64,000 nt of DNA, taken from positions 2,824,852 through 2,888,851 of the forward strand of contig JAJEKV010000015.1 in assembly GCA_021234155.1 (NCBI GenBank), read 5' to 3'. This stretch comes from Isoetes taiwanensis. Taxonomy: Eukaryota > Streptophyta > Lycopodiopsida > Isoetales > Isoetaceae. How positions within the stretch are numbered: position 1 is the stretch's first letter; every line of letters starts with the position of its first letter. Positions 11,672 through 22,046 of this stretch are shown here, piece by piece. Under the pieces are notes generated by a model. It saw only the letters and a program-made list of their open reading frames with translations. It did not search any database and was not told where the DNA came from. Both the position numbers and the translations under genes were made by a program.

Positions 11672-11916
11672 TCCAATTCGGCTATCCCCCCATGTCCCCC
11701 CAAAATGTGGTGTTGCATCCACCACTTTTGTGGTATGAAAGTATAATTATGGCACCGCTCAGCTGCTGTTATTTAAGAATAGAGTCCCAATTTGTGGGGG
11801 AAATTCTAATTTCAAAAACTAAAATTCAAATTCCTATTCTTTGGCCCCTTTCTGTTCTTTGCCTACGTCCTGTTCTTTGGCTCCCTCCCTGCTGCAAGCT
11901 CCAATCCATTGTAGAT

Positions 11917-12661
11917 ATGGATGTCAATGAGGTAATCTGTCCACAAACCGGCATTTCAGACAGGAGAAAACGAAGAAGAACCAAGGAACAAGAAATGTTG
12001 AAGAAACGACGCCAGAGGAAAAGAAGAAGAGAAGAAGAAAAATTGGAGCTTGCAGAATTGGCAGACGGATCCGGTTCATCAAGAAGTGCAAGCAGTAAAC
12101 GCTGTATTGTCCTTAATTTGCTAATGTCTTTCCATAAACAGACCAAAAGAATGGAGGATAGCATGAAGAAAGAAATTTTACTTGAGTTTTTGAGGGATAA
12201 AACATTGGAAAAATTCATAGGTGAAGAATTAAAGGATTTGGAAGCCAAGAGCATCGTTATAAGGAGCCTCTAGGACTCCATGCAGACTGTCAAACTCTCT
12301 ACCAGCAATGACTGCCTAACAGCCAAGAATAGCTGCCTTGCAATGTCTGTACCACGCCGTGCAAATTCTGAAACAAGTGACAAAATCAGCCAGCGAGATC
12401 TTGGAAAGGTATTAGGTGTTCACCCAAGAAACCTGCAAAAGGCAAAGAAAAAGAGGGAAGAGGTCGATTACAATGGTGGGAAATGGGTTTCTTACAAGAG
12501 GGCTAAGATGCGATGCAATTTCAGATGAACATATAGAAAAGATTCAAAATTTTTGGATTGAGAACACCAGAGTGTCTCCTAACACAAAGGATATTAGAAC
12601 TAGAAGATTGGAGAGAAATGTAAGAGAAGAACATGCTGCCCACTATCTGGAGGAATCACAG
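11917..12661 (+). pseudogene. DDE-type transposase, N-terminal exon
   Basis: The start ATG at 11917 is the first in the open frame after the left TIR. The protein opens with a strongly basic stretch (RRKRRRTKEQEMLKKRRQRK), probably nuclear targeting or DNA binding. It continues with ISQRDLGKVLGVHPRNLQKA, helix-turn-helix-like, then DEHIEKIQNFWIENTRVSPN and a run to HYLEESQ, where CAG|GTTAGT forms a splice donor. The block from KRCDA..DFW to the Glu-rich helix is characteristic of the DGAASQYK-type transposase group. Decay: an in-frame TAG at 12271 and a one-base frameshift near 12510. Confidence 0.8.
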
Positions 12662-13077
12662 GTTAGTTTATTTCTGTCATTCATGTTTTCTTAGTTATGG
12701 TGCTTAGTGTGGTAGTGCATGTGGTGGTTATTGTGTTGTACAGTGATTGTGGTGTACTGTATGCAGCATGTGAATTGTGTGTAGTTGACTCTAGTCTGAA
12801 ATGCAATATTTAATGTTTGGAATATTAGAACATGACAGAATTGAGTACTCCTTTACTGGGTGTATGTACAGTCTAAAAATATTTGAGAATGATAGATAAC
12901 TAACTGATCCTAAGAAGTATATATTTTTGTTGAATAAAGACAAATTTTTGTCAGATTCGAGCACAACTCTGTTGGAAAGTATAATATATTAAAAAAGGAT
13001 CTTACAAAATTTGGCTTTACAAAATTTGGCTTTCCATTGAAAGCTCTGTACCCGAGAACTAAATTTACATGCATTTC

Positions 13078-13643
13078 CTAAGCAGCAGGAAATGCTGGTA
13101 TGACTGGCTCGAGAACTGGTGCATCCAAAATTATTGTTTTCTGCACTAAAGCATCTAAGCTTTCTGCAGTCATCCCAGAATTTAACAGGATGAGGTTTGC
13201 CAGTGCTTCCTGCATCCCCTGGTGGTAAGAACGCAACCCTGCCAGTAATTCCCGCTGTTGCAGACTCAGAGCAGACAAGTGACAGAGAACAAATAAACTA
13301 GCTGACCTTGTAACAGCATGTAACATAAGATCATGGACCTTGTCTAAGAGCTCACTTCCTATCAATCTGCCCCCAAGCATAGCCATTGAAGGCCCAGCAT
13401 CCAGTCTGTTGTATGCCTTTATGTTGGATTCAAAATCAGCAAAGAAGGTGGATTTACGCATTTCCACCTTCAGAGATTGGTCACGAGCCCTATTTAACAT
13501 ATGCCGAATGCCCTCCTCGCTCACCCTAGAATAGCCGTAGTGATCTCTGAACATCCCTACCATTGCCGGAATGAACTTGTTCGATTGAGAATGAAACGCC
13601 AAAAATCAGACGCAGGAACAGGATTTAGGACCCAGATCCTTTC
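13078..13643 (-). CDS. unidentified opposite-strand gene segment inside the transposase intron
   Basis: The minus strand is open for 174 codons down to a TAA at 13078. A cleaner upstream extension starts after an acceptor-like TCATTAG (13644-13649) with RIWVLNPVPASDFWRFILNR; a one-base shift near 13585 then leads into FIPAMVGMFRDHYGYSRV. The rest is helical (MLNRARDQSLKVEM, ASLFVLCHLSALSLQQREL) and ends in a proline-spaced acidic tail (DAPVLEPVIPAFPAA). I do not recognise the family. It lies wholly inside the 12662-14442 intron of the transposase, on the other strand, so the two transcripts would overlap. Confidence 0.6.
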
Positions 13644-13754
13644 CTAATGATTAAAAGAGGAATGTAATTATTATCAGGGTGTACTAATTTCAGAAATGTT
13701 TATGAGAGCAGGCTAGGCAGATTTTTTATGTCAGACGAAATAGGATAAAAGTGA

Positions 13755-14410
13755 TGTGATGTGATGTGTAGTGTGGTGTCGTGATGGTGCGGTGTGGTGC
13801 GGTGCGGTGGGGTGTGGGGTGTGTTATGTCCATGGTGTCATGCGGATGTGTGCATATTAATGTATGATATGTGTGGATTCAATTTTATTTATTCTCTCCC
13901 CTCACCCCACCACACCCCATCATCTATCCCACCACCATAGACTACCACCACATCTTTGCGACCACCACATTACCACCACATGCACCATATTGTCCATTAC
14001 CACCACACTCCATCATATCCTATACCACACCCCTCCACCACACCACACACCACCACCACCACCACCACCACCACCACACCCCACCACCACACTCCACCAC
14101 ACCACATCATACCACCACACACCACCACCACACACCACTCCACCACCCCCACCACCACACTCCACCACCACCATCCCCTACCACCACACCCCACCACCAC
14201 CACACACCACTCCACCACCCCCCACCACCACACTCCACCACCACTCCACACTCCACCATTTGGTGTATGGTGTATGGTGTGTGGTGAATAGTGTGATGTA
14301 TGATGGGGTGTGGTGTGGTGTGTGGTAATGTACACAGCACTAAGGTGCTCGTTCTGGTGAATATGATGAGTGTGGGGCATGGTATGGTGCATTGTTTGGT
14401 GTGGTATACA
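13755..14410. repeat. CCA/TGG low-complexity array, left
   Basis: TG-rich (13755-13835), then CCA/CACC-rich (13915-14258), then TGG-rich (14259-14410). It sits in the transposase intron just upstream of the acceptor. Opposite-strand complementarity of the TG and CA blocks would allow a large snap-back. Open frames here are artefacts of the missing T/A-type stops. Confidence 0.95.
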
Positions 14411-14442
14411 CATCCTAACAGTTTAGTGTTCATTTCATGCAG

Positions 14443-16219
14443 ATGCTATTGTTCAAGAGGTTTCTGGATCAACATCCAGAAATTAAGATTCGTCTTCGAG
14501 CTTTTGAGAAGCTAAAACCCTGGTTTGTTGTGAAATTGAAGGACTTCAATAGTTGATATTGCATTCAGCACGTGAGGATGCAAATGCTAGTGGATGGACT
14601 CAATGGGATGAGAACCAAACATCCGAAGAATTGCACTTGCACCTACGATGTTTGTAGATCACATGAACTTGGTCAATGCAGGGCACACCAGCATAAAATT
14701 GCAAGTACAGGAAGCTTGTGGAGATCTATATTGTGTCCAAAGAGTGAATTAGATGAGTTTCACAAGAAGGCGTGCATCCTTGGAGATTGTGAGCTATATG
14801 GAATCAAGAAGTTTCAGACCTGTCCCATGGAAGAAAGTGGCAGTAACAGGAAAGTGAAATGGGAGTACATTGACTATGAAAAAGACCATGTCTCGAGTTC
14901 TGGTAGGAGATTGACTCATCAGTACAATGAGACAGAACCCAAAGAGCTTCTGGATAAACTGAAAGAGCGTCTAAAAATCTTTTCACTGCATAATTTCAGA
15001 TACCAATGGCAGGCAAAACAATTTAAGGAGCTTCTGGAGAATCTCCCAGCAGATGCATGTCTTTCGGTAGTGGATTTTGCAGAGAACTATACATTCAAGG
15101 AACAAGAGGAGGTGCAGTCGATGCGCTGGGTCAATAACCAGATTACCATTTTGGTTCAAATAACATATCAGTACGACTCAGTGGCAGATGAGATTATCAA
15201 GGAAACACTTTACTATGTATTAGATGATAGGGAACACGATACTTTGTTCGTGCAACACTGCTTCATGAAGCACCACAAATATCTGGAGCAGAAAGGAAGG
15301 GTGCCAAAGAGACATTATGTGTTTTCAGATGGTGCAGCATCTCAATTCAAGGCTTCTAGACCATTTTACTTTGTGGCTAGGTATACAAACGACACTAATG
15401 TCTATATGATGTGGAATTTTTTTGGTTCTAATCACGGGAAAGGTGAACACGATGGCAAAGCTGCTGAGTTGAAGAGATGGTTAAGACAACTGCAATTAAA
15501 ATACAGCAGCATAAAATTGGGTAATGCTCATGAAGTGGTAGAAGTTGCCGAAGAGATGTTTACTTGTGGAACATCCGAGTGGATGAACACATCTGAAACG
15601 AGTAAGAGGAAGAATATAAACAGGTTCTTTTGGGAAGTCAAGGTGGAGGATATAGATAGAAAGAAAGCATGGGGTGCAGAAAGGATTTTGGACACTAGGC
15701 AGATCCATTGTGTACATGCATTCAATCCTGAATCTCCATTGCAGTTGCACACGAGGGAACTTTCATGCTTGCTGCGACTCTTGCTTGGATGGCATGTGGG
15801 GCGGTTGTGTGAACAAGCACTATGTTGATGATTGGAAACTTCAAGTTATTGTACCATCCTCCAATGTGCATACGACATTGAGGACCGTAAATCCAAGCAG
15901 GTCCTTGTTCTCCTCCAATCCCACGATGTTACTTGAGAGGCACTTAGAGTTGGTAATAATTTTCTTTTCGTCGTTTCTCAGAAAGGGAATGATGAGGGTT
16001 CTGAATTTTGGATTACGATGTGCACAAAACCAAAATGGATAGTGGAGAAAGACTTCCAACTCAATGGAACATGGTACCTCGCCAGTGAGTGTCATAGAAG
16101 GTATGTATTACAAGAAGGGCGCAAGATCAACCGTCAGCTATGATCTTTGCAGTAAAGACCTTAGGCATAGTATTCACAACACAGATCTGTGCAATCAGAC
16201 TTCACATGCCACCAACTAA
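14443..16219 (+). pseudogene. DDE-type transposase, catalytic exon
   Basis: After TTTCATGCAG the frame continues the N-terminal exon (MLLFKRFLDQHPEIKIRLRAF). A Cys-rich segment follows (NCTCTYDVCRSH, GQCRAH, ILCPKSE), probably zinc-binding. Then come LSVVDFAENYTF (Asp at 15073), RHYVFSDGAASQFKA (Asp at 15328) and FFGSNHGKGEHDGKA (Asp/Glu at 15445-15453), which I take as the DDE/D triad. Downstream are a second Cys cluster (CCDSCLDGMWGGC) and EFWITMCTKPKWIVEKDFQ, a small beta domain seen in relatives. Decay: TGA at 14554 inside the first Cys motif and a frameshift near 15770. The product would cut and paste the element at its TIRs. Confidence 0.85.
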
Positions 16220-16739
16220 ATGTCAAAACAGGATCAGATATAATTTGGATCCTTTAGATGAGGAGAAAATTTTCTGAGAATTTACACGAAGTTCTTTTCG
16301 ATGATGATGAAATGTAAAACCATTACGTAGTTTGGAACTCATGTGAAGTTTTGTGCTTCAGATGTGAAAATAAGTTTGTCTTGATTTCTTTTGAAGATTT
16401 GAATTCTTCTGAACACTTGATTCCTTTGTTTGTGAGATGAATTGAATATGAATTTTCATTCAAATGAATCGAGGTTACAATAACAATTATGTACATAAGA
16501 AAGATATACAAATGATTTCAAGTACGAGGTGACTCATGCACCTACATACTTCCCAATACATATGTTCCCTCTCGGTTCCGGCTTTTGTTGCTTCTAATCT
16601 TAAAATTTCAAGCATGAACACTCTAACATCAACTAGATCCCTGGTCGAAATGTCCACAACTCAGTAAGTTAACCACTTTGTCAATAGCGGTTTGGTTTGT
16701 CTCACTACATTTGAGTTGACTTACTAGATCGGGCAACAA

Positions 16740-17506
16740 TATATTCACTCCTTTCAAGTACCCCCTCACAAATTTGTGTATAAACGAACATCTGGGCAAT
16801 ACATGAATGACCATCGGTTTGAAGAGGCGTTCGAAATTTTCACAACATCCGAGGTTGTAAAGCTGAAATTATTGGGTCCAAGCAATTCCGGGAACACGCA
16901 TTCAAAGTTTGTTGTCATTGTGCCACAACAAACAAAATGCAATGAGCAAGCACTAACCTCTCAATATGTCCGCTTACGCCATGCAAGCCCGAGCTATCAA
17001 AGTGATATATCCACGGTTTATATCTCTCATGCGAGACACGCGCGGGCTTACAATCGAAAAAACAGTCCGATTGATGTCCATCACAAGCAGGCAAAAACAT
17101 GTACTGGCACTTATCCAGATTCACATGTTTCCTTATTGTTTTGTAACTATTTGTGTCCTTGGACAATGTCGAGTGAAAAAGAGGGTCAAAGAAATGAAAG
17201 GGATGGCTCATTTCTTGGAGCATCAAGTAGTATTCCATGTATCTGCAAACATATGCATATGATGGCACAATCCTGATGATCACAAATCAGATGAAAGTAT
17301 CACCTTGAGAAGAGGAGGATCAATTGATCATTGAACCACTGCGTATCAGCTTCCAAAATTTTGATGTCGGTGGAGCTAATCACGACAGTTTCAGTTCCAC
17401 TCAGCACCACTTCCAAATGCGTATTTGGCTTTAGATAGACAGGGACTGCCGAAGTTCTATCATCTCTAGTTCTAAACACACACGAGAACATTTGCTCACA
17501 ATCCAT
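16740..17506 (-). pseudogene. Ulp1/C48-type SUMO protease-like gene
   Basis: Exon 1 (17506-17304) starts at ATG after a TATAAATA-like box (about 17558) and ends in ILEADTQWFNDQLILLFSR. A 61-nt GT..AG intron (17303-17243) follows. Exon 2 continues in frame: YMEYYLMLQEMSHPFHFFDP, NLDKCQYMFLPACDGHQSD and WIYHFDSSGLHG. This follows the Ulp1 plan: W-x-N-D-x2-I entry, FF..L helix, K-dx(Y/F)xFxP before the catalytic His (here GHQ instead of the usual HW), and the Asp in (H/Y)xDS. A frameshift near 16940 leads to TNFECVFPELL, where the catalytic Cys belongs. Ulp1 proteases remove SUMO from proteins in the nucleus, and plant MULE and CACTA transposons are known to carry such genes. It lies 84 bases after the FCP1-like stop, on the same strand. 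Confidence 0.78.
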
Positions 17507-17589
17507 TCAAATATCTTAAATTTAAAAAGTACAACACATATCATAGAATTTTTTTTATTTATATTGACTTTCAAAGAGTTTTACAAGAT

Positions 17590-17971
17590 TCATTTATGAA
17601 AATACTTGTCGAGCATTTTCATGCAGTTGCGCGACTCTTCAGAATCCCACATGTTCCACATTTGATGTTCCTTGACATAAGCTGGCACACTTTCTGCAGC
17701 CAGAAGTCCCTCCAGCCATGGTTTGAGTTGCTCCAAAAGAAATTGGAATCCAACTTGTCGGTAACAAAATTATTTGGACATATCATTGCGTTCGGCTGGT
17801 TGGCAGAACCCTTATATCTGCTATCATCTATCAACAATGTGTTTTTCACTTGGTATTTCCAGAATTTTTGGTACACTTTGGACAGATCCTTAAGGAAAAT
17901 TGGCTTATTAACCACTTTTAATTTTGTGTTGGTGCAGTCATCCTGATTCCAAATAAAAAGAAATCTGCCCT
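17590..17971 (-). pseudogene. FCP1/NIF-type HAD phosphatase-like, C-terminal part
   Basis: The minus strand reads GRFLFIWNQDDCTNTKLK, KPIFLKDLSKVYQKF and NTLLIDDSRYKGSANQPNA. These are the FCP1 homology core: the (V/I)W(D/N)Q-x-C strand, the catalytic-core Lys in KDL, and the DDS motif IV binding metal. After a one-base shift near 17705 the natural continuation is VPAYVKEHQMWNMWD and CMKMLDKYFHK, ending with TGA at 17590. The part upstream of GRFLF lies at 32448-32919, beyond LINE-B. FCP1/SCP-family enzymes dephosphorylate serines, for example on the RNA polymerase II tail; the plant DLNG-type branch is mostly uncharacterised. The break point CTGCAG|GGCAGA rejoins in frame. Confidence 0.85.
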
Positions 17972-18040
17972 TATATCCCTTATACAAGGGGAATGAACTA
18001 GAAGAAGCCACAGGGTACAGATATCTGGGATACGACACAC

Positions 18041-18402
18041 ATGGGGAAGTGGTCAAAAGGAGCGGATACCAGATTCCAAGCAGCAATAGGCAATTATTAC
18101 ATCATGATGAATTATTGCAACAACAATAGGATCACCAACTGGGAAATCAAAGCATACCTATTTAGCACAATAGTAGCATCAACACAGCTGTACGGATGTG
18201 AGACATGGGGACCAGGCCTATCAGAGAAGAAATGGGAAAAACAAGAAGGCATATTGAGGCAATGGCACGGACAGGAATTTCAGGTGAAGACAGGTACATC
18301 ATTAGCAACAATCTTATATGAGACAGGGGAAAAGCCAATGGAAGTGAGGGCATGGGAAAGAACAATTAGGTACCTAATAAAGGACAACAGCTCTGATACC
18401 AT
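18041..18402 (+). pseudogene. LINE-B ORF2 C-terminal fragment
   Basis: The frame reads AYLFSTIVASTQLYGCETWG, then EKKWEKQEGILRQ, the LYGxExWG block after the RT thumb of non-LTR retrotransposons. The preceding YRYLGYDTHG corresponds to the FKYLG segment in a shifted frame. It is cut at 18402 by gypsy-1. The continuation at 31590-31860 holds WFNELGG and SNEEAGRARQYG in shifted frames. Confidence 0.75.
18390..18401 (-). other. primer-site copy outside the 3' LTR
   Basis: One T separates LTR base 18403 from a 12-base TGGTATCAGAGC (minus strand), the same spacing as the genuine primer site at 29953-29964. It agrees with the tRNA complement one base longer than the genuine site does. LINE-B sequence follows directly. 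Confidence 0.7.
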
Positions 18403-20053
18403 TGTGACGCTCCCTGCTAAACATACGGCGCCCGGCCGTACACTCGGCAGGAAATCCCCCATCCGGCTCAACAACCGCATGGGCCCTTCGTCTACCCCGC
18501 ACTCTGAGGTGACTCTAGTGCGGGAAGGGAACACGAAGGTGTCTTGCGCGCCCTTCCCCTATGGGCTCCTATAACAGCGGAAGCGATAACACGTCAGAAC
18601 TAGCATCAACATATACAAATGCTACCTCGAAGGGTAGTGCATCCCACATAACCCAAGGCAAAGATGATAATCACGAACCATAAAACATGAGAGCTCCTAC
18701 CCGGCTGGGACTCGTGGGAGGATGACCACGGGCTAGGGCCTCAAGATAGAGCAGACCAGAGTCATGGCAATGGCGAGGGCTGGCATAGAACAATGGCTAG
18801 GGTTGACCACTCCATCCGCCCCCCCTGTGCATACTTTGCGGATGGGCTAGATCAGGCTCGACGGGGACTCTAGCCTTGGGATCACATAATCCCATGGCAT
18901 CACCCATCTCGGGACTACTCCGGTTGCATCTCCCTGGTCGGTGAGATGAGGGAAGGGTTGCATCTCCCCTCCTGGGTCTAGAGGTGCCGTGGGCGGCTAG
19001 AGAATCGTGGCGACACACGATCGTGCACTGCCCGAACCCCCAAAGCGAGAGCCAAGCCAGCACTTGCAGCTCTCGAGAGGCGAGTGGCAACACCATTGCC
19101 CGGGAGGTGTCGGACCCATGCTCGGCCCTGCTAAGTGGCCAGACCATAAGCCTAGCCCACTATGGGATCCCCAGAAGTCCCCACTTTCGGAGGGGATCCT
19201 CCCTCCACTTTCCCTCTAGCCCCCGTTATCCAGTGTGCTGAGTCATATCATAGCCTCAATAGCCTGGTGGGCTCCTATGCACAGGCCGCAACTAATAGGA
19301 ACTAAGGGATCTACTCTAGGAGCATACTACATATGGCTCTAGGTCTCTACCCCCCTTCCCAATACAAGAGGAGCAACATGATCAACTATCATCACATAGT
19401 CATCACATCATGAGAATAATCATAAGAAGAACATCTTAACCTAATCATACAACTAACTAATAGTTAGGGTTCCTTGATTAGGGTTCAAGATGTTGAATAT
19501 GGGTTCTAGGATGGCTCTACTCTAGATACAAAATACTAGCACACCTGGAATGCTAATCCCAGATGAGCTATCACAACTACTATCCTACATACCTGCTCCT
19601 GATGCTCTCCCTCCAGATCCGGGCGTCTCCATGGTCTTCGACTCACAAGCTGCTGTTCCTACTCCAAGAACGGGTCTACCTCAGGGAATTGCTTTGCACC
19701 GGCCTATGCCATTTCTTGAGCCATGTTCAAAGCGGGGTTTCAACAAGTAGGTGAGTCTCACGGGTGCTAGGGCTGGAAAGAGGTCTAGGGTTAGGGTTTA
19801 TGCCTATATAAGTTAGGGTCCACCTAGGATGCCACGTGGCACCAACGGGTGAGTCCTGCGGTGTGGTGGTGCCCCAATAGGTTAAGGCCACGTGGATAAT
19901 GGCTTGACCTATGGTTGGCTAAGTTATGAGAATAACTTAGCCATGCCCCCTAGTGCCACAATCTATGATATACAAGGCTATAAAGATAGACTTGTATGGT
20001 GACGGATCCAGGAATATACGTATTTATGGCGTATATTCCCTTGGACCGTCACA
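18403..20053 (-). repeat. gypsy-1 3' LTR
   Basis: 1651 bp, bounded by TGTGACG and CGTCACA. It aligns with 29966-31589 from end to end, with many small indels that mostly remove GC-rich bits in the other copy. Long frames in it are not genes. Confidence 0.95.
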
Positions 20054-20065
20054 TTCTCCCCCCTT
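20054..20065 (-). other. gypsy-1 polypurine tract
   Basis: AAGGGGGGAGAA on the minus strand, immediately before the 3' LTR. It is the expected primer for plus-strand synthesis and confirms orientation. Confidence 0.88.
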
Positions 20066-20911
20066 AGGACAATCTTTGTCCTCAAGATTGCGCTAAGGTG
20101 ACGAACCTACCTTATGCCCCGCAACACATCAACAACATGTCATAATCTTTAGTTTAGTTTAGCAATCAAGTTTTATTAGTTCAAGTCAAAATTTTAGGCT
20201 ATATTTGTACTTATACAAAATTATATAGCCTTAACACCGTTATTTCTTATAATAATTCAAACTACTATTATAAGAGTTATTAGGGTTCATAATCTAATTA
20301 TGGCTCCCCTATCTTTCTCGTAGCTCCTCGTTGAAGTCCTCCTTCTACTTGCCTGCAAAAAGGAGCACATTACGTTAGTTTAGTTAATAATTTGTGGTTT
20401 TAGGGGACCACCCCTTACCTCCTTGAGCCGAACCATCGGCTCAAGGTTGTCCTACTACCTTGCCCAAGATCATGGCCCTTTCGGATTTGAGCTTAGGGAT
20501 CATTTAAGATGCTCCCATCATTGCCCATGATCGAGTGCTACCTTGTACACGATCCCCGGATCGAAAGTACACCCCAAAGGCATCATGCCCCGAGGGTTTC
20601 AGCTAGGGAACGCCCTCACGATCCCATCATCAAGATGATCACTTAAGCTTCACCATGACCCTCCTACGGCCAGGTGCGCATTACCGCATCGTGGCATAGA
20701 GATCATCCGATCAATGTCCCATCATCGCCCACCATGCCTCATTCCTCACTCACATGACCCTAATGGTCATGCGCACCTCTTGGTGCGTGTGGCCTAGAGA
20801 ATGCCCTAAAGGCGTATCCCATCATCGCACACACGATCCAAGGTTCTGGCACATGCACCCTACTAACTAGAATGCATGCGCCAGGCTCAAGGCTAACTAA
20901 CAACATACTAG
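20066..20911 (-). other. gypsy-1 3' noncoding region
   Basis: Between the integrase stop and the polypurine tract. No coding signature. Several local near-repeats of CCCATCATCG/CACGATC type occur around 20500-20840. Confidence 0.6.
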
Positions 20912-21550
20912 CTAACCACCTGGCAAGTCGGGGTCGACCAAGTCGGAGACGACTCGCCCATCAAACTCCTTCATAAACTCTGGGTATTGCTTCTCCAAGT
21001 CTTGCTTTAATACCCATGTCGCATCTTCCACGGGTAAGTGCTTCCACTTAACCAAATATTGGAGGAACTGGGACCTCCTAGTCTTCTTGAATGACTTATC
21101 AAGAAGCAATTCAGGCACTATTTCTACTTGCTCCTCCGTCATTTCCAACAAAGTTGGAGTATCCAAAACCTCCTCAGGGTTAGGATTGTGCCTCTTTAAT
21201 AAACTTACGTGGAAGACCTTGTGGACCTTAAGATGGGCTGGAAGATCCAACTTGTAGGCTTGAGAGCCCACTCTCTCCAAAATCTTGAACGGCCCAGCCC
21301 ACCTAGGGGCAAGCTTCTTGCAGCTCCCAATCCGCAGCTTGGCTTGCTTCACCTTGATCTTCAACCAAACGGTATCGCCCACCTTAAACTCCCTTACGGT
21401 CCTGTGCTTGTCGGCTACACTCTTCTGCCGACTTCTTGCTGCCAATAAATAACCCCTTACTTCCTCTACTAGCTGCCTGATATCCCTAACATCTGCTGGG
21501 ACACTTCTACCTTGGACACAGGATTGTGCCAGGTATCCGGGGTTAAGCAC
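20912..21550 (-). CDS. gypsy-1 integrase C-terminus with chromodomain
   Basis: 212 codons. The first third is the end of integrase (VADKHRTVREFKVGDTVWLK, then LAPRWAGPFKILERVG and HKVFHVSLLKRH: the GPY/F module, here GPF). From about residue 130 follows a chromodomain: EIVPELLLDKSFKK, FLQYLVKWKHLPVEDATW, LEKQYPEFMKEF. In chromoviruses this domain binds methylated histone H3 and directs insertion into heterochromatin. The Trp of LVKW and the ATW block are retained. The segment overlaps the upstream integrase core frame at 21469-21550, so the polyprotein is shifted here. Confidence 0.92.
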   Translation of the reverse strand: MLNPGYLAQSCVQGRSVPADVRDIRQLVEEVRGYLLAARSRQKSVADKHRTVREFKVGDTVWLKIKVKQAKLRIGSCKKLAPRWAGPFKILERVGSQAYKLDLPAHLKVHKVFHVSLLKRHNPNPEEVLDTPTLLEMTEEQVEIVPELLLDKSFKKTRRSQFLQYLVKWKHLPVEDATWVLKQDLEKQYPEFMKEFDGRVVSDLVDPDLPGG

Positions 21551-22046
21551 TGGTACCCGTAATTCACCATGAAAGGAGACATCTGAGATGACTCCTGCTT
21601 GGCACTGTTGTAGGCGAATTCCACCAAGTGGATGTACTCATCCCACTTGGATTGCTTATTCCACACATAGCTCCGAAGCATGTCTTCAATGATCCGATTC
21701 GTCCTTTCCGTCTGGCCATCTGTTTGGGGATGATATGCCGTACTCATGGAGAGCTTCGTCTGGATGGTGCTAAAGAGATCCTGCCAAAAGGCACTCATAA
21801 ACTTAGAATCTCTATCGGATATTATCTCCCGAGGCATGCCATGGAGTCTAAAAATCTCCCTTACAAATAACTTGGCAGTGTCTAATGCGCGTGTCGTCGT
21901 TCTTGCAAGGCACGCTAAATGTGCCATCTTAGATAACTTATATCTACGACAACCATCAATGCATCCTTGCCTCGAAGAGTTCTAGGGAGACCGTGATGAA
22001 ATCCATGCTTATGACCTCCCACTTTGCATTTGGCACCCCAATGGCT
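21469..22046 (-). pseudogene. gypsy-1 integrase catalytic core
   Basis: TAKLFVREIFRLHGMPREII, SDRDSKFMSAFWQDLF (second catalytic Asp) and STAYHPQTDGQTERTNRI (with the catalytic Glu) are canonical Ty3/gypsy blocks. The first Asp region lies at 21928-22046 in a disturbed frame. Inserts the element's cDNA into the genome. Confidence 0.9.

Noticed and set aside
13864-14433. Long His/Pro/Thr- or Val/Gly/Trp-rich open frames on both strands
   Set aside because: They are translations of the CCA/TGG array; several frames are open at once because stop triplets are rare in it.
18797-20053. Open frames within the gypsy-1 LTR
   Set aside because: The same frames are broken in the second LTR at 29966-31589, and LTRs of this lineage are noncoding.
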